64,000 bases of DNA from Methylophaga sp. GTDB taxonomy: Bacteria; Pseudomonadota; Gammaproteobacteria; Nitrosococcales; Methylophagaceae. The notes beneath the pieces are model-generated. The model made no database searches and was not told the origin of the DNA. It was given only the letters and a program-made list of their open reading frames with translations. Within the stretch, counting starts at the first letter, position 1; every line of letters begins with the position of its first letter. Shown piece after piece: positions 17,389 to 26,563 of the stretch. The position numbers were made by a program, and so were the translations under genes. The stretch is taken from NCBI GenBank assembly GCA_011053005.1, contig DRHW01000004.1:62001-126000 (forward strand). The letters run 5' to 3'.

Positions 17389-17431
17389 TAAACTTCGGCA
17401 TGAATTAGTATATTCAAGGTAAAACTAAAGT

Positions 17432-18772
17432 ATGAAAGTAATCAAAACAACACGACTTATCATTACCACCGCTTTGTGTATAAGCTCAATTTCATTGTCG
17501 GCGACGACTTTAGAAGAAGCGGTTGATGCCACGATAAAAACTAATCCTGATGTACTTGCAGCAAGCAATCAACGTAATGCGGTAGCACAGGAAGTGAAAC
17601 AAGCTTATGCGGGATATTTACCTACGATCGACCTTGCAATAGGAACTGGCTGGGAATCAAGTGACAACCCAACTACTCGCGCACGCCAAAATAGACATAA
17701 AGATGTCGATATGAATCGTGATGAAGCCAGCATTAATCTACGTCAAATGTTATTTGATGGAATGTCGACGAAAAATGAAGTGCGCCGACAAACTGCTCGA
17801 ACAGATTCTCGAGCCTACGGTGTTTTTGGCGCTGCCGAAAATACGGCATTAGAAGCCGTCGATGCTTATTTAAATGTATTACGCGAGCAACAGCTCGTTG
17901 ATTTAGCAACAACGAATCTTGAAGCGCATGAGCGTACCAACGATCAAATTAGATTACGTAGCGAGCGTGGCGTAGGTCGTGGTTCCGATGCCGATCAAAG
18001 CAGAGGTCGTGTTGCATTAGCTAAAGCAAACTTAATTGCAGAGCAAAGCAACTTGCATGACGCAGAAACAACGTACTTACGTGTGGTTGGCTTAACAAGC
18101 GAATCTTTAAATGAACCACAATCACCGGCTGAACTTATTCCTGACTCGCTAGATGAAGCCATTAGTCGCGGTCTTGATAATCACCCTACTTTAAAATCAG
18201 CTCAAGCTGATGTTGAATCAGCAAATGCGCAACATGATACGGCGCTTGCTCCTTTTTATCCGCGTGTTGACTTCGAATTAGGTGCAACAGCCAATAATGA
18301 TCTTGATGGTGTGGATGGTCACAATAATGATGTAACTGCGATGTTTCGTTTACGATATAACTTATTGAATGGTGGTAAAGATAATGCGCGTCTTAAAGAA
18401 ACAGGTTATTTAATTAACGAAGCATCAGAAATTCGTAACAATACCCACCGCGAAGTTGAGCAAAGTGTTCGATTATCATGGAATGCTCTACAAACCGTTA
18501 GCAATCAGATGGAATATTTCCAGCTTCATGTTGATTCAAGCATAAATTCACGTGATGCTTACCAACAACAATTTGGTTTAGGTCAGCGTACGTTATTGGA
18601 TCTATTAGACTCTGAAAATGAAGTGTTTACATCGCGTCAAGATCTAGTCAATGCACAGTATGATCAATTATTTGCAATGTATCGGATTCTTAATAGCATG
18701 GGCAGTTTGTTGCAAGCACTCAATGTAGTATTACCTGAAGCTGCGGTTACTTTGACCAGCGCGAACCAATAA
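17432..18772 (+). CDS. lapE: TolC-family outer membrane channel, LapE-like
   Basis: The 446-residue protein has a signal peptide (about residues 1-25, ending SLSA-TTLEEA). It also has the duplicated outer-membrane efflux repeats of the TolC family, starting TLEEAVDATIKTNPDVLAASNQRNAVAQEVKQAYAGYLPTIDL and, in the second repeat, SLDEAISRGLDNHPTLKSAQADVESANAQHDTALAPFYPRVDFEL. Long coiled-coil helices follow each. It completes the LapB-LapC exporter as the outer-membrane exit duct. A gap of 102 bases and a leader hairpin separate it from the LuxR gene; a terminator follows. Confidence 0.92.
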   Translation: MKVIKTTRLIITTALCISSISLSATTLEEAVDATIKTNPDVLAASNQRNAVAQEVKQAYAGYLPTIDLAIGTGWESSDNPTTRARQNRHKDVDMNRDEASINLRQMLFDGMSTKNEVRRQTARTDSRAYGVFGAAENTALEAVDAYLNVLREQQLVDLATTNLEAHERTNDQIRLRSERGVGRGSDADQSRGRVALAKANLIAEQSNLHDAETTYLRVVGLTSESLNEPQSPAELIPDSLDEAISRGLDNHPTLKSAQADVESANAQHDTALAPFYPRVDFELGATANNDLDGVDGHNNDVTAMFRLRYNLLNGGKDNARLKETGYLINEASEIRNNTHREVEQSVRLSWNALQTVSNQMEYFQLHVDSSINSRDAYQQQFGLGQRTLLDLLDSENEVFTSRQDLVNAQYDQLFAMYRILNSMGSLLQALNVVLPEAAVTLTSANQ

Positions 18773-18791
18773 TAAATTTCAAAATAGTTTG

Positions 18792-18819
18792 AAAAGCCAC
18801 TCTTTTAGTGGCTTTTTTT
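18792..18819 (+). terminator. Intrinsic terminator after the TolC-like gene
   Basis: Arms AAAAGCCACT and AGTGGCTTTT with a 5-base loop and seven Ts follow the stop codon by about 20 bases. It closes the lap-like operon ahead of fabA. Confidence 0.9.
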
Positions 18820-18919
18820 ATGTCAAATAGTCGAAATGTTTGATGTTACTTTTTAGTTTTACTAGGTCGTGATATCATAAAACGATTGCCCAATTATAGG
18901 CGTTTTTAAAGAAGAATCT

Positions 18920-19435
18920 ATGAGTAAACAGTCATCATTTACATACGAAGAGCTTTTGCAGTGCGGTCGCGGCGAAATGTTCGGCCCTGGCAATGCACAA
19001 TTACCTACCCCAAATATGTTGATGATGGATCGAATTATTCATATTTCTAATGAAGGTGGTAAATATGGTAAAGGTGAAGTTATTGCCGAATTAGATATTA
19101 CGCCTGACTTATGGTTCTTTGCATGTCATTTTCCCGGTGATCCTGTTATGCCAGGTTGTTTAGGGTTAGATGCCATGTGGCAATTAGTTGGGTTTTTCTT
19201 AGGCTGGGATGGTAATCCAGGTCGTGGTCGTGCATTAGGTTCTGGTGAAGTTAAATTCTCAGGACAAGTCGTGCCAACAGCGAAAAAAGTGACGTATAAA
19301 CTTGACTTAAAACGAGTCATTGCACGTAAATTAGTATTAGCTATTGCCGATGGTACTGTCTCTGTTGATGGCCGCGAAATATACTCAGCAAAAGACCTAA
19401 AAGTAGGTTTATTTACTTCCACTGAAGATTTTTAG
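18920..19435 (+). CDS. fabA: 3-hydroxydecanoyl-ACP dehydratase/isomerase FabA
   Basis: FabA dehydrates beta-hydroxyacyl-ACP and isomerises trans-2- to cis-3-decenoyl-ACP, the entry point of anaerobic unsaturated fatty acid synthesis. The 171-residue protein has full family length and keeps the catalytic pair H70 ([14 protein letters not shown]) and D84 (LGLDAMWQL). It is followed nine bases later by fabB, the standard gammaproteobacterial pair. No convincing FabR or FadR operator was recognised in the 97-base upstream gap. Confidence 0.97.
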   Translation: MSKQSSFTYEELLQCGRGEMFGPGNAQLPTPNMLMMDRIIHISNEGGKYGKGEVIAELDITPDLWFFACHFPGDPVMPGCLGLDAMWQLVGFFLGWDGNPGRGRALGSGEVKFSGQVVPTAKKVTYKLDLKRVIARKLVLAIADGTVSVDGREIYSAKDLKVGLFTSTEDF

Positions 19436-19444
19436 GAAATAGCG

Positions 19445-20662
19445 ATGAAACGTGTAGTAATCACAGGTTTAGGTATTACATCTTGTCTAGGTTTAGATGC
19501 GGCAACCGTTACTGAATCATTACGTTTAGGTCGTTCAGGTATTCGATTTAAACAAGAATATGCCGATATGGGTTTTCGCAGTCACGTTGCTGGCAGTGTC
19601 GATATCGACTTTAAAGAATTTATTGATCGTAAAACATTGCGTTTTATGGGCGATGCAGCCGCTTATGCATATATCTCAATGCAACAAGCGATTACAGATG
19701 CTGGTTTAACGGAAGAGCAAGTCTCTAATCCGCGCACAGGACTTGTGATGGGATCGGGTGGCGCATCATCATCTAATCAAGTTGAAGCGGCAGATATATT
19801 GCGTGAAAAAGGCTTAAAACGTGTTGGTCCATATCGTGTAACACAAGTAATGGGCAGTACAACCTCAGCATGTTTGGCGACACCTTTTAAAATTAAAGGT
19901 GTGAATTATTCAATGTCATCAGCTTGTGCTACTAGCGCACACTGCATTGGTAATGCCATGGAGCAAATTCAACTGGGTAAACAAGACATCGTGTTTGCTG
20001 GTGGTGCTGAAGAAGAACATTGGACAATGAGTTCTTTGTTTGACGCGATGGGCGCACTATCAACTAAATATAACGATACGCCTGAAAAAGCATCACGTGC
20101 TTATGATGCTGATCGTGATGGTTTTGTTATTGCAGGCGGTGGTGGCGTACTTGTATTAGAAGAATATGAACACGCAAAAGCGCGCGGTGCAAAAATTTAC
20201 GCTGAATTAACTGGTTATGCTGCAACATCTGATGGCTATGATATGGTTGCTCCTTCAGGTGAAGGTGCTGTTCGTTGCATGCAACTAGCAATAGCAAACA
20301 TTAAAGCGCCTATTGATTACATTAATGCACATGGTACAAGTACGCCAGTCGGTGATTTGGCAGAACTTAGCGCTGTTAAGAAAACTTTTGGTGACAATAT
20401 TCCAGTAGTTGGTTCAACTAAGTCATTATCGGGTCACTCGTTAGGTGCTGCGGGCGTGCAAGAGGCCATTTATTGTTTATTGATGATGGAAAATGATTTT
20501 ATTGCAGCATCAGCCAATATTGATAACCTTGATCCGCAAGCGGAAGGTGTGCCTATTATCCGTGAGCGTAAAGACAATGCAGGTTTAAAAACGATTATGT
20601 CGAATAGCTTTGGTTTTGGTGGAACAAATGCCAGTTTAGTTTTTGAAAAATTAGTTGATTAA
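19445..20662 (+). CDS. fabB: 3-oxoacyl-ACP synthase I FabB
   Basis: FabB elongates the cis-3-decenoyl-ACP made by FabA and is needed for unsaturated fatty acids. The 405-residue protein shows the Cys-His-His triad of KAS I/II enzymes: C161 in [10 protein letters not shown]296 in [11 protein letters not shown] and H331 in [11 protein letters not shown]. The glycine-rich end [18 protein letters not shown] is intact. It is cotranscribed with fabA and ends before a strong terminator. Confidence 0.97.
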   Translation: MKRVVITGLGITSCLGLDAATVTESLRLGRSGIRFKQEYADMGFRSHVAGSVDIDFKEFIDRKTLRFMGDAAAYAYISMQQAITDAGLTEEQVSNPRTGLVMGSGGASSSNQVEAADILREKGLKRVGPYRVTQVMGSTTSACLATPFKIKGVNYSMSSACATSAHCIGNAMEQIQLGKQDIVFAGGAEEEHWTMSSLFDAMGALSTKYNDTPEKASRAYDADRDGFVIAGGGGVLVLEEYEHAKARGAKIYAELTGYAATSDGYDMVAPSGEGAVRCMQLAIANIKAPIDYINAHGTSTPVGDLAELSAVKKTFGDNIPVVGSTKSLSGHSLGAAGVQEAIYCLLMMENDFIAASANIDNLDPQAEGVPIIRERKDNAGLKTIMSNSFGFGGTNASLVFEKLVD

Positions 20663-20688
20663 CGAGTTTATTTTTAGCTACGACCATT

Positions 20689-20718
20689 AAAAAGGCCACC
20701 CATCAAGGTGGCCTTTTT
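20689..20718. terminator. Bidirectional intrinsic terminator
   Basis: AAAAAGGCCACC and GGTGGCCTTTTT form a perfect 12-bp stem around CATCAA. It lies between fabB and the convergent small gene at 20741-20914. Confidence 0.93.
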
Positions 20719-20740
20719 ATTTCAAAAATGTGTACTTAAT

Positions 20741-20914
20741 TTAAGCAAGATCTTCATCGGTAACAGGGCCACGTTTACCAGAAAGTGATTCTTGGATTAA
20801 CGTAATCAGTTTCGCTTTTTTCTCTGGATCATCTAAATGTTTAGAACTAAACGTAATGCCATATTTACTCGCATACTGTTGTACTATCATCACTAAAACT
20901 GTTTCATCTTCCAC
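20741..20914 (-). CDS. Small 57-residue protein of unknown function
   Basis: This short gene starts at a GTG (20912-20914) with GGAG eleven bases upstream (GGAGATATTTAG spacing) and ends at a TAA. The product begins MEDETVLVMIVQQYASKYGI, contains LDDPEKKAKLITLIQESLSGKRGP and ends VTDEDLA. It is soluble, charged and predicted to be mostly helical, with codon use like its neighbours. It lies just beyond the fabB terminator and is divergent from the hydrolase gene, so it is the only thing that explains this gap. I do not recognise the family. Coding status rests on the open frame, ribosome site and protein-like composition. Confidence 0.65.
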   Translation of the reverse strand: MEDETVLVMIVQQYASKYGITFSSKHLDDPEKKAKLITLIQESLSGKRGPVTDEDLA

Positions 20915-20980
20915 CTAAATATCTCCGATTGTCATAAAATGACACCATTATAAACATCCGACACAATAAAGCATCATTCA

Positions 20981-21745
20981 ATGAAATTGTATTATCAAAC
21001 CATTGGCGAAGGTCGGCCATTAGTTATTCTTCATGGCTTGTTTGGCTCATCAGATAATTGGCGAGGCATTGCGAAAACATTGTCAGACTATGCTCAGGTT
21101 ATATCGGTCGATTTACGTAATCACGGACAGTCACCTCATAGCGTTAAACAGACTTATGCCTTAATGGCTGAAGATTTAGCAGAATTATGTGATCGATTAA
21201 AATTAGACAAGGTCAACATTATTGGTCATTCAATGGGCGGGAAAGTCGCGATGGCATTTAGTCAGCGTTACCCTCAATACATAGATAAACTCGTTGTAGT
21301 TGATATAGCGCCTAAACAATATCACGATGCACATAGTCATATATTTAAAGCGTTATTGGCTTTAGACTTATCTTTGTATACTAATCGTAGCGACGTGGAT
21401 AATGCTTTAAAAATGACATTGCCCAATAAAGCCGTACGACAATTTTTATTAATGAATTTAGAGTTAAGTGGCGAAGCACTGAGTTGGCGACTAAATCTTC
21501 AGGCTTTATACGATAATTATTCTGAACTACTTGATGCGGTATGTGAAGATGAAACGGTCATGATTCCTAGTAGTTTTATCCGAGGCGGCCAATCAGATTA
21601 TATTCTTGAAGACGATGAAGACTTAATCAGAACGCGTTTTCCCTATTCTGAGCTGGTGACGATTGAACAAGCAGGCCATTGGTTACATGCTGATGCGCCA
21701 CAGCAATTTTTGTCTAAAATAACTGAGTTTTTTGATTATGATTAA
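20981..21745 (+). CDS. Alpha/beta-hydrolase, YbfF-like acyl esterase
   Basis: The 254-residue protein is a compact alpha/beta-hydrolase without signal peptide. Visible features are the oxyanion-hole segment ILHGLFGSSDNWRG, the nucleophile elbow GHSMGG (S84) and the catalytic histidine in EQAGHWLHADAP (about residue 232). The opening KLYYQTIGEGRPLVILHGLFGSSDNW resembles E. coli YbfF, which hydrolyses acyl-CoA and short esters. The exact substrate is unknown. Its stop overlaps the start of the MazG-like gene by eight bases, so the two are probably cotranslated. Confidence 0.87.
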   Translation: MKLYYQTIGEGRPLVILHGLFGSSDNWRGIAKTLSDYAQVISVDLRNHGQSPHSVKQTYALMAEDLAELCDRLKLDKVNIIGHSMGGKVAMAFSQRYPQYIDKLVVVDIAPKQYHDAHSHIFKALLALDLSLYTNRSDVDNALKMTLPNKAVRQFLLMNLELSGEALSWRLNLQALYDNYSELLDAVCEDETVMIPSSFIRGGQSDYILEDDEDLIRTRFPYSELVTIEQAGHWLHADAPQQFLSKITEFFDYD

Positions 21746-22088
21746 ATCTGAACTATTAGAAAGGTTGATTACATTTCGTCGTGAGCGTGATTGGGAAAAG
21801 TTTCATAAGCCAAAAGATTTAGCGATTTCATTATCGATTGAAGCATCTGAGCTATTAGAATGGTTTCAGTGGAAAACGGACGATGAAATTGAACGCCAAC
21901 TTAAATCAGAGAAACGACAAGCTTTGGAAGACGAACTGGCTGATGTAACCGCCTATTTAGCTTATCTTTGCCATGATCTTGGCGTTGATATTAACGAAGC
22001 CTTGGCGGCTAAAATAGACAAAAATGCTGAAAAATATCCTGTCGATCAAGTCAAAGGCCGAGCAGATAAATATACAGAATATTCATGA
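21738..22088 (+). CDS. MazG-like nucleotide pyrophosphohydrolase
   Basis: The 116-residue protein starts at the ATG at 21738, inside the end of the hydrolase gene. It has the all-alpha NTP pyrophosphatase metal motif: E35 and E38 in SIEASELLEWFQW and E66-D69 in EDELADVTAYL. The size and the KFHKPKDLAISLSIEA segment fit the RS21-C6/dCTP-pyrophosphatase branch, which removes non-canonical or excess nucleoside triphosphates. A house-cleaning role is inferred from the family. Confidence 0.87.
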   Translation: MIKSELLERLITFRRERDWEKFHKPKDLAISLSIEASELLEWFQWKTDDEIERQLKSEKRQALEDELADVTAYLAYLCHDLGVDINEALAAKIDKNAEKYPVDQVKGRADKYTEYS

Positions 22089-22147
22089 GCGCTAGCAATG
22101 ATGCTACGATACGACAAATTAAATATGTTTGAAGGTATGATTAATCT

Positions 22148-23005
22148 ATGAACGCGATTGTTTTTCTTATTCAATGCCCAGATCAAAAAGGTTTGGTCGC
22201 TGGTATTACCAGTTTTTTTGCTGAACGAGATTTTAATATTCTGCATTGCCAACAATATACCGACGTACAAGATGGTCAGTATTTTATGCGAATTAAGTTG
22301 GAAGATGATAGCCAATCTGACCGAACAGTATTAGAACAAGCATTTACACAATTTGCTGATAACTTGGGTTTGACATGGTCAGTGCGTTATTCGGATCAAC
22401 CTTATCGTGTCGCTTTATTAGTTACAAAAGCATCACATTGCCCTTATGATTTGTTATTACGCGAGTTGGAAGGCGAATTAAAGTGCGAAATTCCACTGAT
22501 TATTGCTAATCATAATGATCTTGCTGGCATGGCAAAACAATTTGATAAACCCTTTTATCATCTACCGATTACCAAAGATACCAAAGCGCAACAAGAGTCC
22601 CAGGTTAATGCCTTACTAGAAGAATACAATATTGATTTGATTGTAATGGCGCGCTATATGCAAATTCTGTCCGAACAATTTGTCCGGCAGCATGCGGGCA
22701 GTGTTATTAATATTCATCATGGATTTTTGCCGGCATTCCAAGGTGCAAAGCCTTATCATCAAGCCTATGACCGCGGCGTAAAAATAATCGGTGCGACATC
22801 ACATTATGCGACAGCAGATTTAGATGAAGGACCTATCATTGATCAAGGCGTTGAACGCGTTATGCATGACAATAGCCCAGAAGACTTAGTGATGATAGGA
22901 AAAGATATTGAGCGATTGGTTTTAGCGCGCGCCGTTAAAGCACATATCGAACATCGTATTATCATCTCCGGCCGTCGAACTATCGTATTCTCTGAAGGCG
23001 CTTAA
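22148..23005 (+). CDS. purU: Formyltetrahydrofolate deformylase PurU
   Basis: PurU hydrolyses 10-formyl-tetrahydrofolate to formate and tetrahydrofolate, balancing one-carbon pools. The 285-residue protein has an N-terminal ACT domain (about 3-80; LIQCPDQKGLVAGITSFF) and a C-terminal formyltransferase-type domain. Catalytic residues visible are N188 and H190 in INIHHGFLPAFQGA and D226 in DLDEGPIIDQGV. Length matches the family. It stands alone on the plus strand with moderate gaps either side. In a one-carbon-using organism this enzyme could matter for formate supply, but that is inference. Confidence 0.95.
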   Translation: MNAIVFLIQCPDQKGLVAGITSFFAERDFNILHCQQYTDVQDGQYFMRIKLEDDSQSDRTVLEQAFTQFADNLGLTWSVRYSDQPYRVALLVTKASHCPYDLLLRELEGELKCEIPLIIANHNDLAGMAKQFDKPFYHLPITKDTKAQQESQVNALLEEYNIDLIVMARYMQILSEQFVRQHAGSVINIHHGFLPAFQGAKPYHQAYDRGVKIIGATSHYATADLDEGPIIDQGVERVMHDNSPEDLVMIGKDIERLVLARAVKAHIEHRIIISGRRTIVFSEGA

Positions 23006-23074
23006 TCTAGTCGTAAATTCGTCATCAATAAGCAGTAATGCCTTCTTTAAATTATCAAACCTCGGAATCATGTT

Positions 23075-23926
23075 ATGAGCACCTTATCTAGCCAAGCACT
23101 ATTAATAGCCGACCCCTTAGAACATTTGATCAATCGTGATGGTATAGAAGTGCCAATGTTGCCTGAAATAGCTAATAAAGCCCTCATCTTGGCGCAAAAT
23201 GCTGATTCAGATGCTGGCGAGATGGCACAATTGATTCAAAGTGATCAGTCGCTAGCGGGGCATGTAATGCGAATTGCCAATTCAGCAGCTTATACCCCGA
23301 TGTCTAATTTAGTTTCATTACAGCAAGCTATTGCGCGACTTGGCATGGGGGTTATTAGTGAAATTGCCTTAACGGCCGCTATTGGTGCCAAAATGTTCAA
23401 TACACCAGGTTATGAAAAGTATGTCGCGGGTGTTTGGCATCATGCTTTGGCGACATCGTTATGGACAAAAGAAGTCGCCCGACATGGACGTAGTAATGTA
23501 GAGGTCGCATTTTTAGCTGGGTTGCTTCACTCAATAGGTCGTCCAGCGGTATTGCAAACTATTATTGAGTTGGCTAAACAACAACAGGTCGATTTAACCG
23601 AACAAGATATCCACCAATTAGAAAATACTTATTGTCATCGTGTGAGCGAAGCCGTCGTCAATGTGTGGAAGATGCCGAGATTAGTGATTGAAGCAGTGAG
23701 CGCATACACGGACAGCAACAATGCCTTAACGACAAGCATCCAATCGGCGCAGGTTACAATTGGTGCTCGGCTGGCGACATTTATGTTGACGCCTGAATTG
23801 TTAGATAAAGAAACCTTATTCGTTCTGCCAGAGCTGACAACATTGAATCTTTATCAAGATGAAGTGGACCATTTATTAAATCAAACTGATGCCATTAAAG
23901 GGCGTTTGGAGGGCTTATTATCATGA
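23075..23926 (+). CDS. HDOD domain protein
   Basis: The 283-residue protein is a single HDOD domain (about residues 20-215), beginning VPMLPEIANKALILAQNADSDAGEMAQLIQSDQSLAGHVMRIANSAAY. It has ALHRIG-like AGLLHSIGR and YCHRVSEAVVNVWKMP segments. The metal-binding HD motifs of catalytic phosphohydrolases are incomplete, as usual for HDOD proteins, which act as signalling adaptors rather than proven enzymes. Its stop overlaps the sthA start (ATGA), implying translational coupling to transhydrogenase. A second HDOD protein is encoded at 51443-52288. Its role is unknown. Confidence 0.88.
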   Translation: MSTLSSQALLIADPLEHLINRDGIEVPMLPEIANKALILAQNADSDAGEMAQLIQSDQSLAGHVMRIANSAAYTPMSNLVSLQQAIARLGMGVISEIALTAAIGAKMFNTPGYEKYVAGVWHHALATSLWTKEVARHGRSNVEVAFLAGLLHSIGRPAVLQTIIELAKQQQVDLTEQDIHQLENTYCHRVSEAVVNVWKMPRLVIEAVSAYTDSNNALTTSIQSAQVTIGARLATFMLTPELLDKETLFVLPELTTLNLYQDEVDHLLNQTDAIKGRLEGLLS

Positions 23927-25320
23927 GCGATTCAACATTCAATTACGATATGATAGTGATTGGTAGTGGACCTGCCGGACAAAAGTCTGCAATTCAAGCT
24001 GCGAAAGCTGGTCAGCATGTGGCTATTGTTGAACTGGATAGTTTGTTTGGTGGTGCCTGTGTTCATCGCGGCACAATTCCATCTAAAACCTTACGTGAAA
24101 ATGCGCTTCGCGTGAAAAATATGCGACAAAATGCAGCATTAGCTGATTTTACCCTTGGTGAAGATACCGAGATGGTGACGTTGATTGATCGTCTGGATGA
24201 AGTGCTTAAATCGCACGATAAATATATGCGTAAACAAATGGATCGGAATAATGTTGAACGGATCCATGGCCGTGCCAGCTTTGTTGATAACGAAACCATT
24301 AAAATCACTAAAGTGGGCGGCGATACGCTAACTGTGCGAGCAAAAACAATCATTATTGCCGCCGGTTCTTATCCACGGACGCCTGATAATATTCCTATTG
24401 ATCACGAACATATCTTTGACAGTGATTCAATTTTGTCGATGTTGTATTTACCATCTAGCCTCACCGTATTAGGTGGCGGTGTTATTGCGAGTGAATATGC
24501 TTCTATCTTTCAGGCTTTAGGTGTGAAAGTCACGATGATCGATCGTTATCCAACGCCGTTAGGGTTTTTAGATAGTGATATGACCGATACCTTTGTCAAA
24601 GCCTTTAAGAATATGGGTGGAACATGGATGGGCAGCCAGCATGTTGAAAAAGTGTATTGGGATGGAATAAGCGAAGTCGTGACAGAATGTGCTGATGGTA
24701 CGGTCATTCGTAGTCAAAAATTATTATGTGCAGCAGGTCGTTTAGCCAATGTTAAAGGTCTACAGCTTGAAAATGCAGGATTAGCTCTCAATGATAAAGG
24801 TTTAATTAGTGTTGATGATAATCTTTGCACGACAGTCGCTAATATTTACGCCGCAGGTGATGTGATTGGTTCGCCTTCATTAGCATCAGCCTCGATGGAG
24901 CAGGGAAGACGAGCGGCGTGTAATTCATTGGGTATTAATATTGGCACGATGAGCCAACTTATTCCTGCCGGTATTTACTCAATTCCTGAGTTATCCTCAG
25001 TAGGTTTAACGGAGCAACAAGCACGCGAACAATATGGCAATGTGATTGTTGGTACTGCGTCCTTTGCAGAAGTCGCTCGTGGCCAGATTTCAGGTAATAC
25101 CGAAGGGATGTTAAAAATTGTGGCTGATCCACAAGGTAAAAAAATCCTTGGTGTGATGCTGGTGGGGGAAGGTTCAACTGAAGTAGTACACATTGGCCAT
25201 ATGGCAATGTTATGTGATGCCGATGTGGATATTTTTGTAGAAAGTACTTTCAACTTTCCTACTCTAGCAGAAGCTTATCGTATCGCAGCCCTCGTTATTT
25301 TAGCTAAACGATCGGAGTAA
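23923..25320 (+). CDS. sthA: Soluble pyridine nucleotide transhydrogenase
   Basis: This 465-residue flavoprotein disulfide reductase-fold enzyme transfers hydride between NADPH and NAD+. It has the FAD motif IGSGPAGQKSA (13-23), a second Rossmann motif LGGGVIASEYASIF, and the C-terminal AGDVIGSPSLASASMEQGR and TFNFPTLAEAYRIAAL segments. The redox-disulfide site reads GGACVHRGTIPSK: the first cysteine (C46) is kept but the second is glycine, exactly the pattern that separates SthA from lipoamide dehydrogenase and glutathione reductase. The start overlaps the HDOD gene. An SDR gene follows ten bases downstream. Confidence 0.93.
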   Translation: MSDSTFNYDMIVIGSGPAGQKSAIQAAKAGQHVAIVELDSLFGGACVHRGTIPSKTLRENALRVKNMRQNAALADFTLGEDTEMVTLIDRLDEVLKSHDKYMRKQMDRNNVERIHGRASFVDNETIKITKVGGDTLTVRAKTIIIAAGSYPRTPDNIPIDHEHIFDSDSILSMLYLPSSLTVLGGGVIASEYASIFQALGVKVTMIDRYPTPLGFLDSDMTDTFVKAFKNMGGTWMGSQHVEKVYWDGISEVVTECADGTVIRSQKLLCAAGRLANVKGLQLENAGLALNDKGLISVDDNLCTTVANIYAAGDVIGSPSLASASMEQGRRAACNSLGINIGTMSQLIPAGIYSIPELSSVGLTEQQAREQYGNVIVGTASFAEVARGQISGNTEGMLKIVADPQGKKILGVMLVGEGSTEVVHIGHMAMLCDADVDIFVESTFNFPTLAEAYRIAALVILAKRSE

Positions 25321-25330
25321 AAGACACATA

Positions 25331-26086
25331 ATGAAAACAATTATGATTACGGGTGCAACGTCAGGTTTTGGTGAAGCGACGGCGCGATTATTTGCCGCTA
25401 ATGGTTGGAAATTAATTCTTACAGGTCGCCGCCAAGAACGTTTGGCTAAGTTACAATCAGAATTAGGCGGACCAGAGCAAGTCCATATATGTAGTTTTGA
25501 CATTTCCGATCGACATGCGGTCGAACAAGCCTTTAATACTTTACCTGATGCGTTTTCGAATATTGACGTGTTGATGAATAATGCAGGACTTGCTTTAGGT
25601 TTAGAACCCGCCGATCAAACGGATCTTGATGATTGGGACAAAATGGTTGATACGAATATTAAAGGTTTAATGTATTGCACACGCATCGCATTACCTAAAA
25701 TGAAGCAGCAAGGCGCGGGCTATATTATTAATATTGGTTCTATTGCTGGTAATTGGCCATACCCTGGTGGTAATGTTTATTGTGCAAGTAAAGCATTTGT
25801 AAGACAGTTTTCATTGGCTATTCGTGCTGATTTATTAGGCACAGGCATTCGCGTTACCAATATTGAGCCGGGTAATGCTGAAACTGAATTTTCAATGGTG
25901 CGATTTAAAGATGATGAACAACGCGCTGAAGGTGTTTATCAGCAAACGGTGGCTCTAACGGCGCAAGATATTGCTGATACGGTACTTTGGTTGGCCAATA
26001 CACCGCCGCATGTCAATGTGACTACCATGGAGATCATGCCGACAGAACAAGCGAATGGACCTTTAGCTATTTATCGCCAGCAGTAA
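25331..26086 (+). CDS. Short-chain dehydrogenase/reductase, YdfG-like
   Basis: The 251-residue protein is a classical SDR with cofactor motif TGATSGFG (7-14), NNAG (83-86) and the catalytic S137, Y150, K154 (VYCASKAF). An arginine pair near residues 33-34 (TGRRQERL) at the end of strand 2 suggests NADP(H). Overall it resembles E. coli YdfG, an NADP-dependent 3-hydroxy acid dehydrogenase, including the NIEPGNAETEFSMVRFK segment. It is probably cotranscribed with sthA, another NADP(H) enzyme, and is followed by a perfect terminator. Confidence 0.9.
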   Translation: MKTIMITGATSGFGEATARLFAANGWKLILTGRRQERLAKLQSELGGPEQVHICSFDISDRHAVEQAFNTLPDAFSNIDVLMNNAGLALGLEPADQTDLDDWDKMVDTNIKGLMYCTRIALPKMKQQGAGYIINIGSIAGNWPYPGGNVYCASKAFVRQFSLAIRADLLGTGIRVTNIEPGNAETEFSMVRFKDDEQRAEGVYQQTVALTAQDIADTVLWLANTPPHVNVTTMEIMPTEQANGPLAIYRQQ

Positions 26087-26111
26087 TAACATTAAACGAT
26101 TAGATCTAAAT

Positions 26112-26144
26112 CATAAAAAACGCGCTTAAAGCGCGTTTTTTATG
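26112..26144. terminator. Bidirectional intrinsic terminator
   Basis: A near-continuous 33-base palindrome (16-bp arms around a single A; effectively a TTAAA loop) with GCGC core and A/T runs on both sides separates the SDR gene from the convergent DUF4870 gene. Confidence 0.94.
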
Positions 26145-26166
26145 ATAGTTGCAGAAGATAAACTAT

Positions 26167-26505
26167 CTAGAACATCCAGCTTGTTGGTTCGGGATAGGGT
26201 TGCCCAGCATCTAAATACTTCATTCCTTTAACACAACGAATTATGAGCCAAATTACTGCAAAAAGTAGTAGCAAGTAACCAACAATAATTGTGGTAAGTA
26301 CGCTGCCGATGAAAAAGTATAAAAACCCAATCCAGAAAGTGCGAATTTGAAACTGATAATGAGTTTGTAACCATTGCGGCGCATCATTTTTATTGATGTA
26401 CGCCATCACAATGCCCACTATACCCAGAATCGGAATAACAATATTGGCTAAAAACAAAATATAAATTAACTTTGGCGTTGACGTGTTGGCAGGTATGTCT
26501 GACAT
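26167..26505 (-). CDS. DUF4870-type small membrane protein
   Basis: The 112-residue protein has three hydrophobic helices (about 13-35, 55-72 and 73-90). The order IYILFLANIVIPILGIVGIVMAYI, a QTHYQFQIRTFWIGFLYF turn and a C-terminal IRCVKGMKYLDAGQPYPEP fit the DUF4870 family. The function is unknown. A signal peptide is absent and the tail is probably cytoplasmic. It ends the long minus-strand run that includes the zinc-type uptake genes but is separated by 58 bases from the permease gene, so membership of the same transcript is unsure. Confidence 0.82.
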   Translation of the reverse strand: MSDIPANTSTPKLIYILFLANIVIPILGIVGIVMAYINKNDAPQWLQTHYQFQIRTFWIGFLYFFIGSVLTTIIVGYLLLLFAVIWLIIRCVKGMKYLDAGQPYPEPTSWMF

Positions 26506-26563
26506 AGTTAATCCTTTCGCTTTAAATTGAAAACGCTACTTTATCAGAGTTTCAGATTTGACT

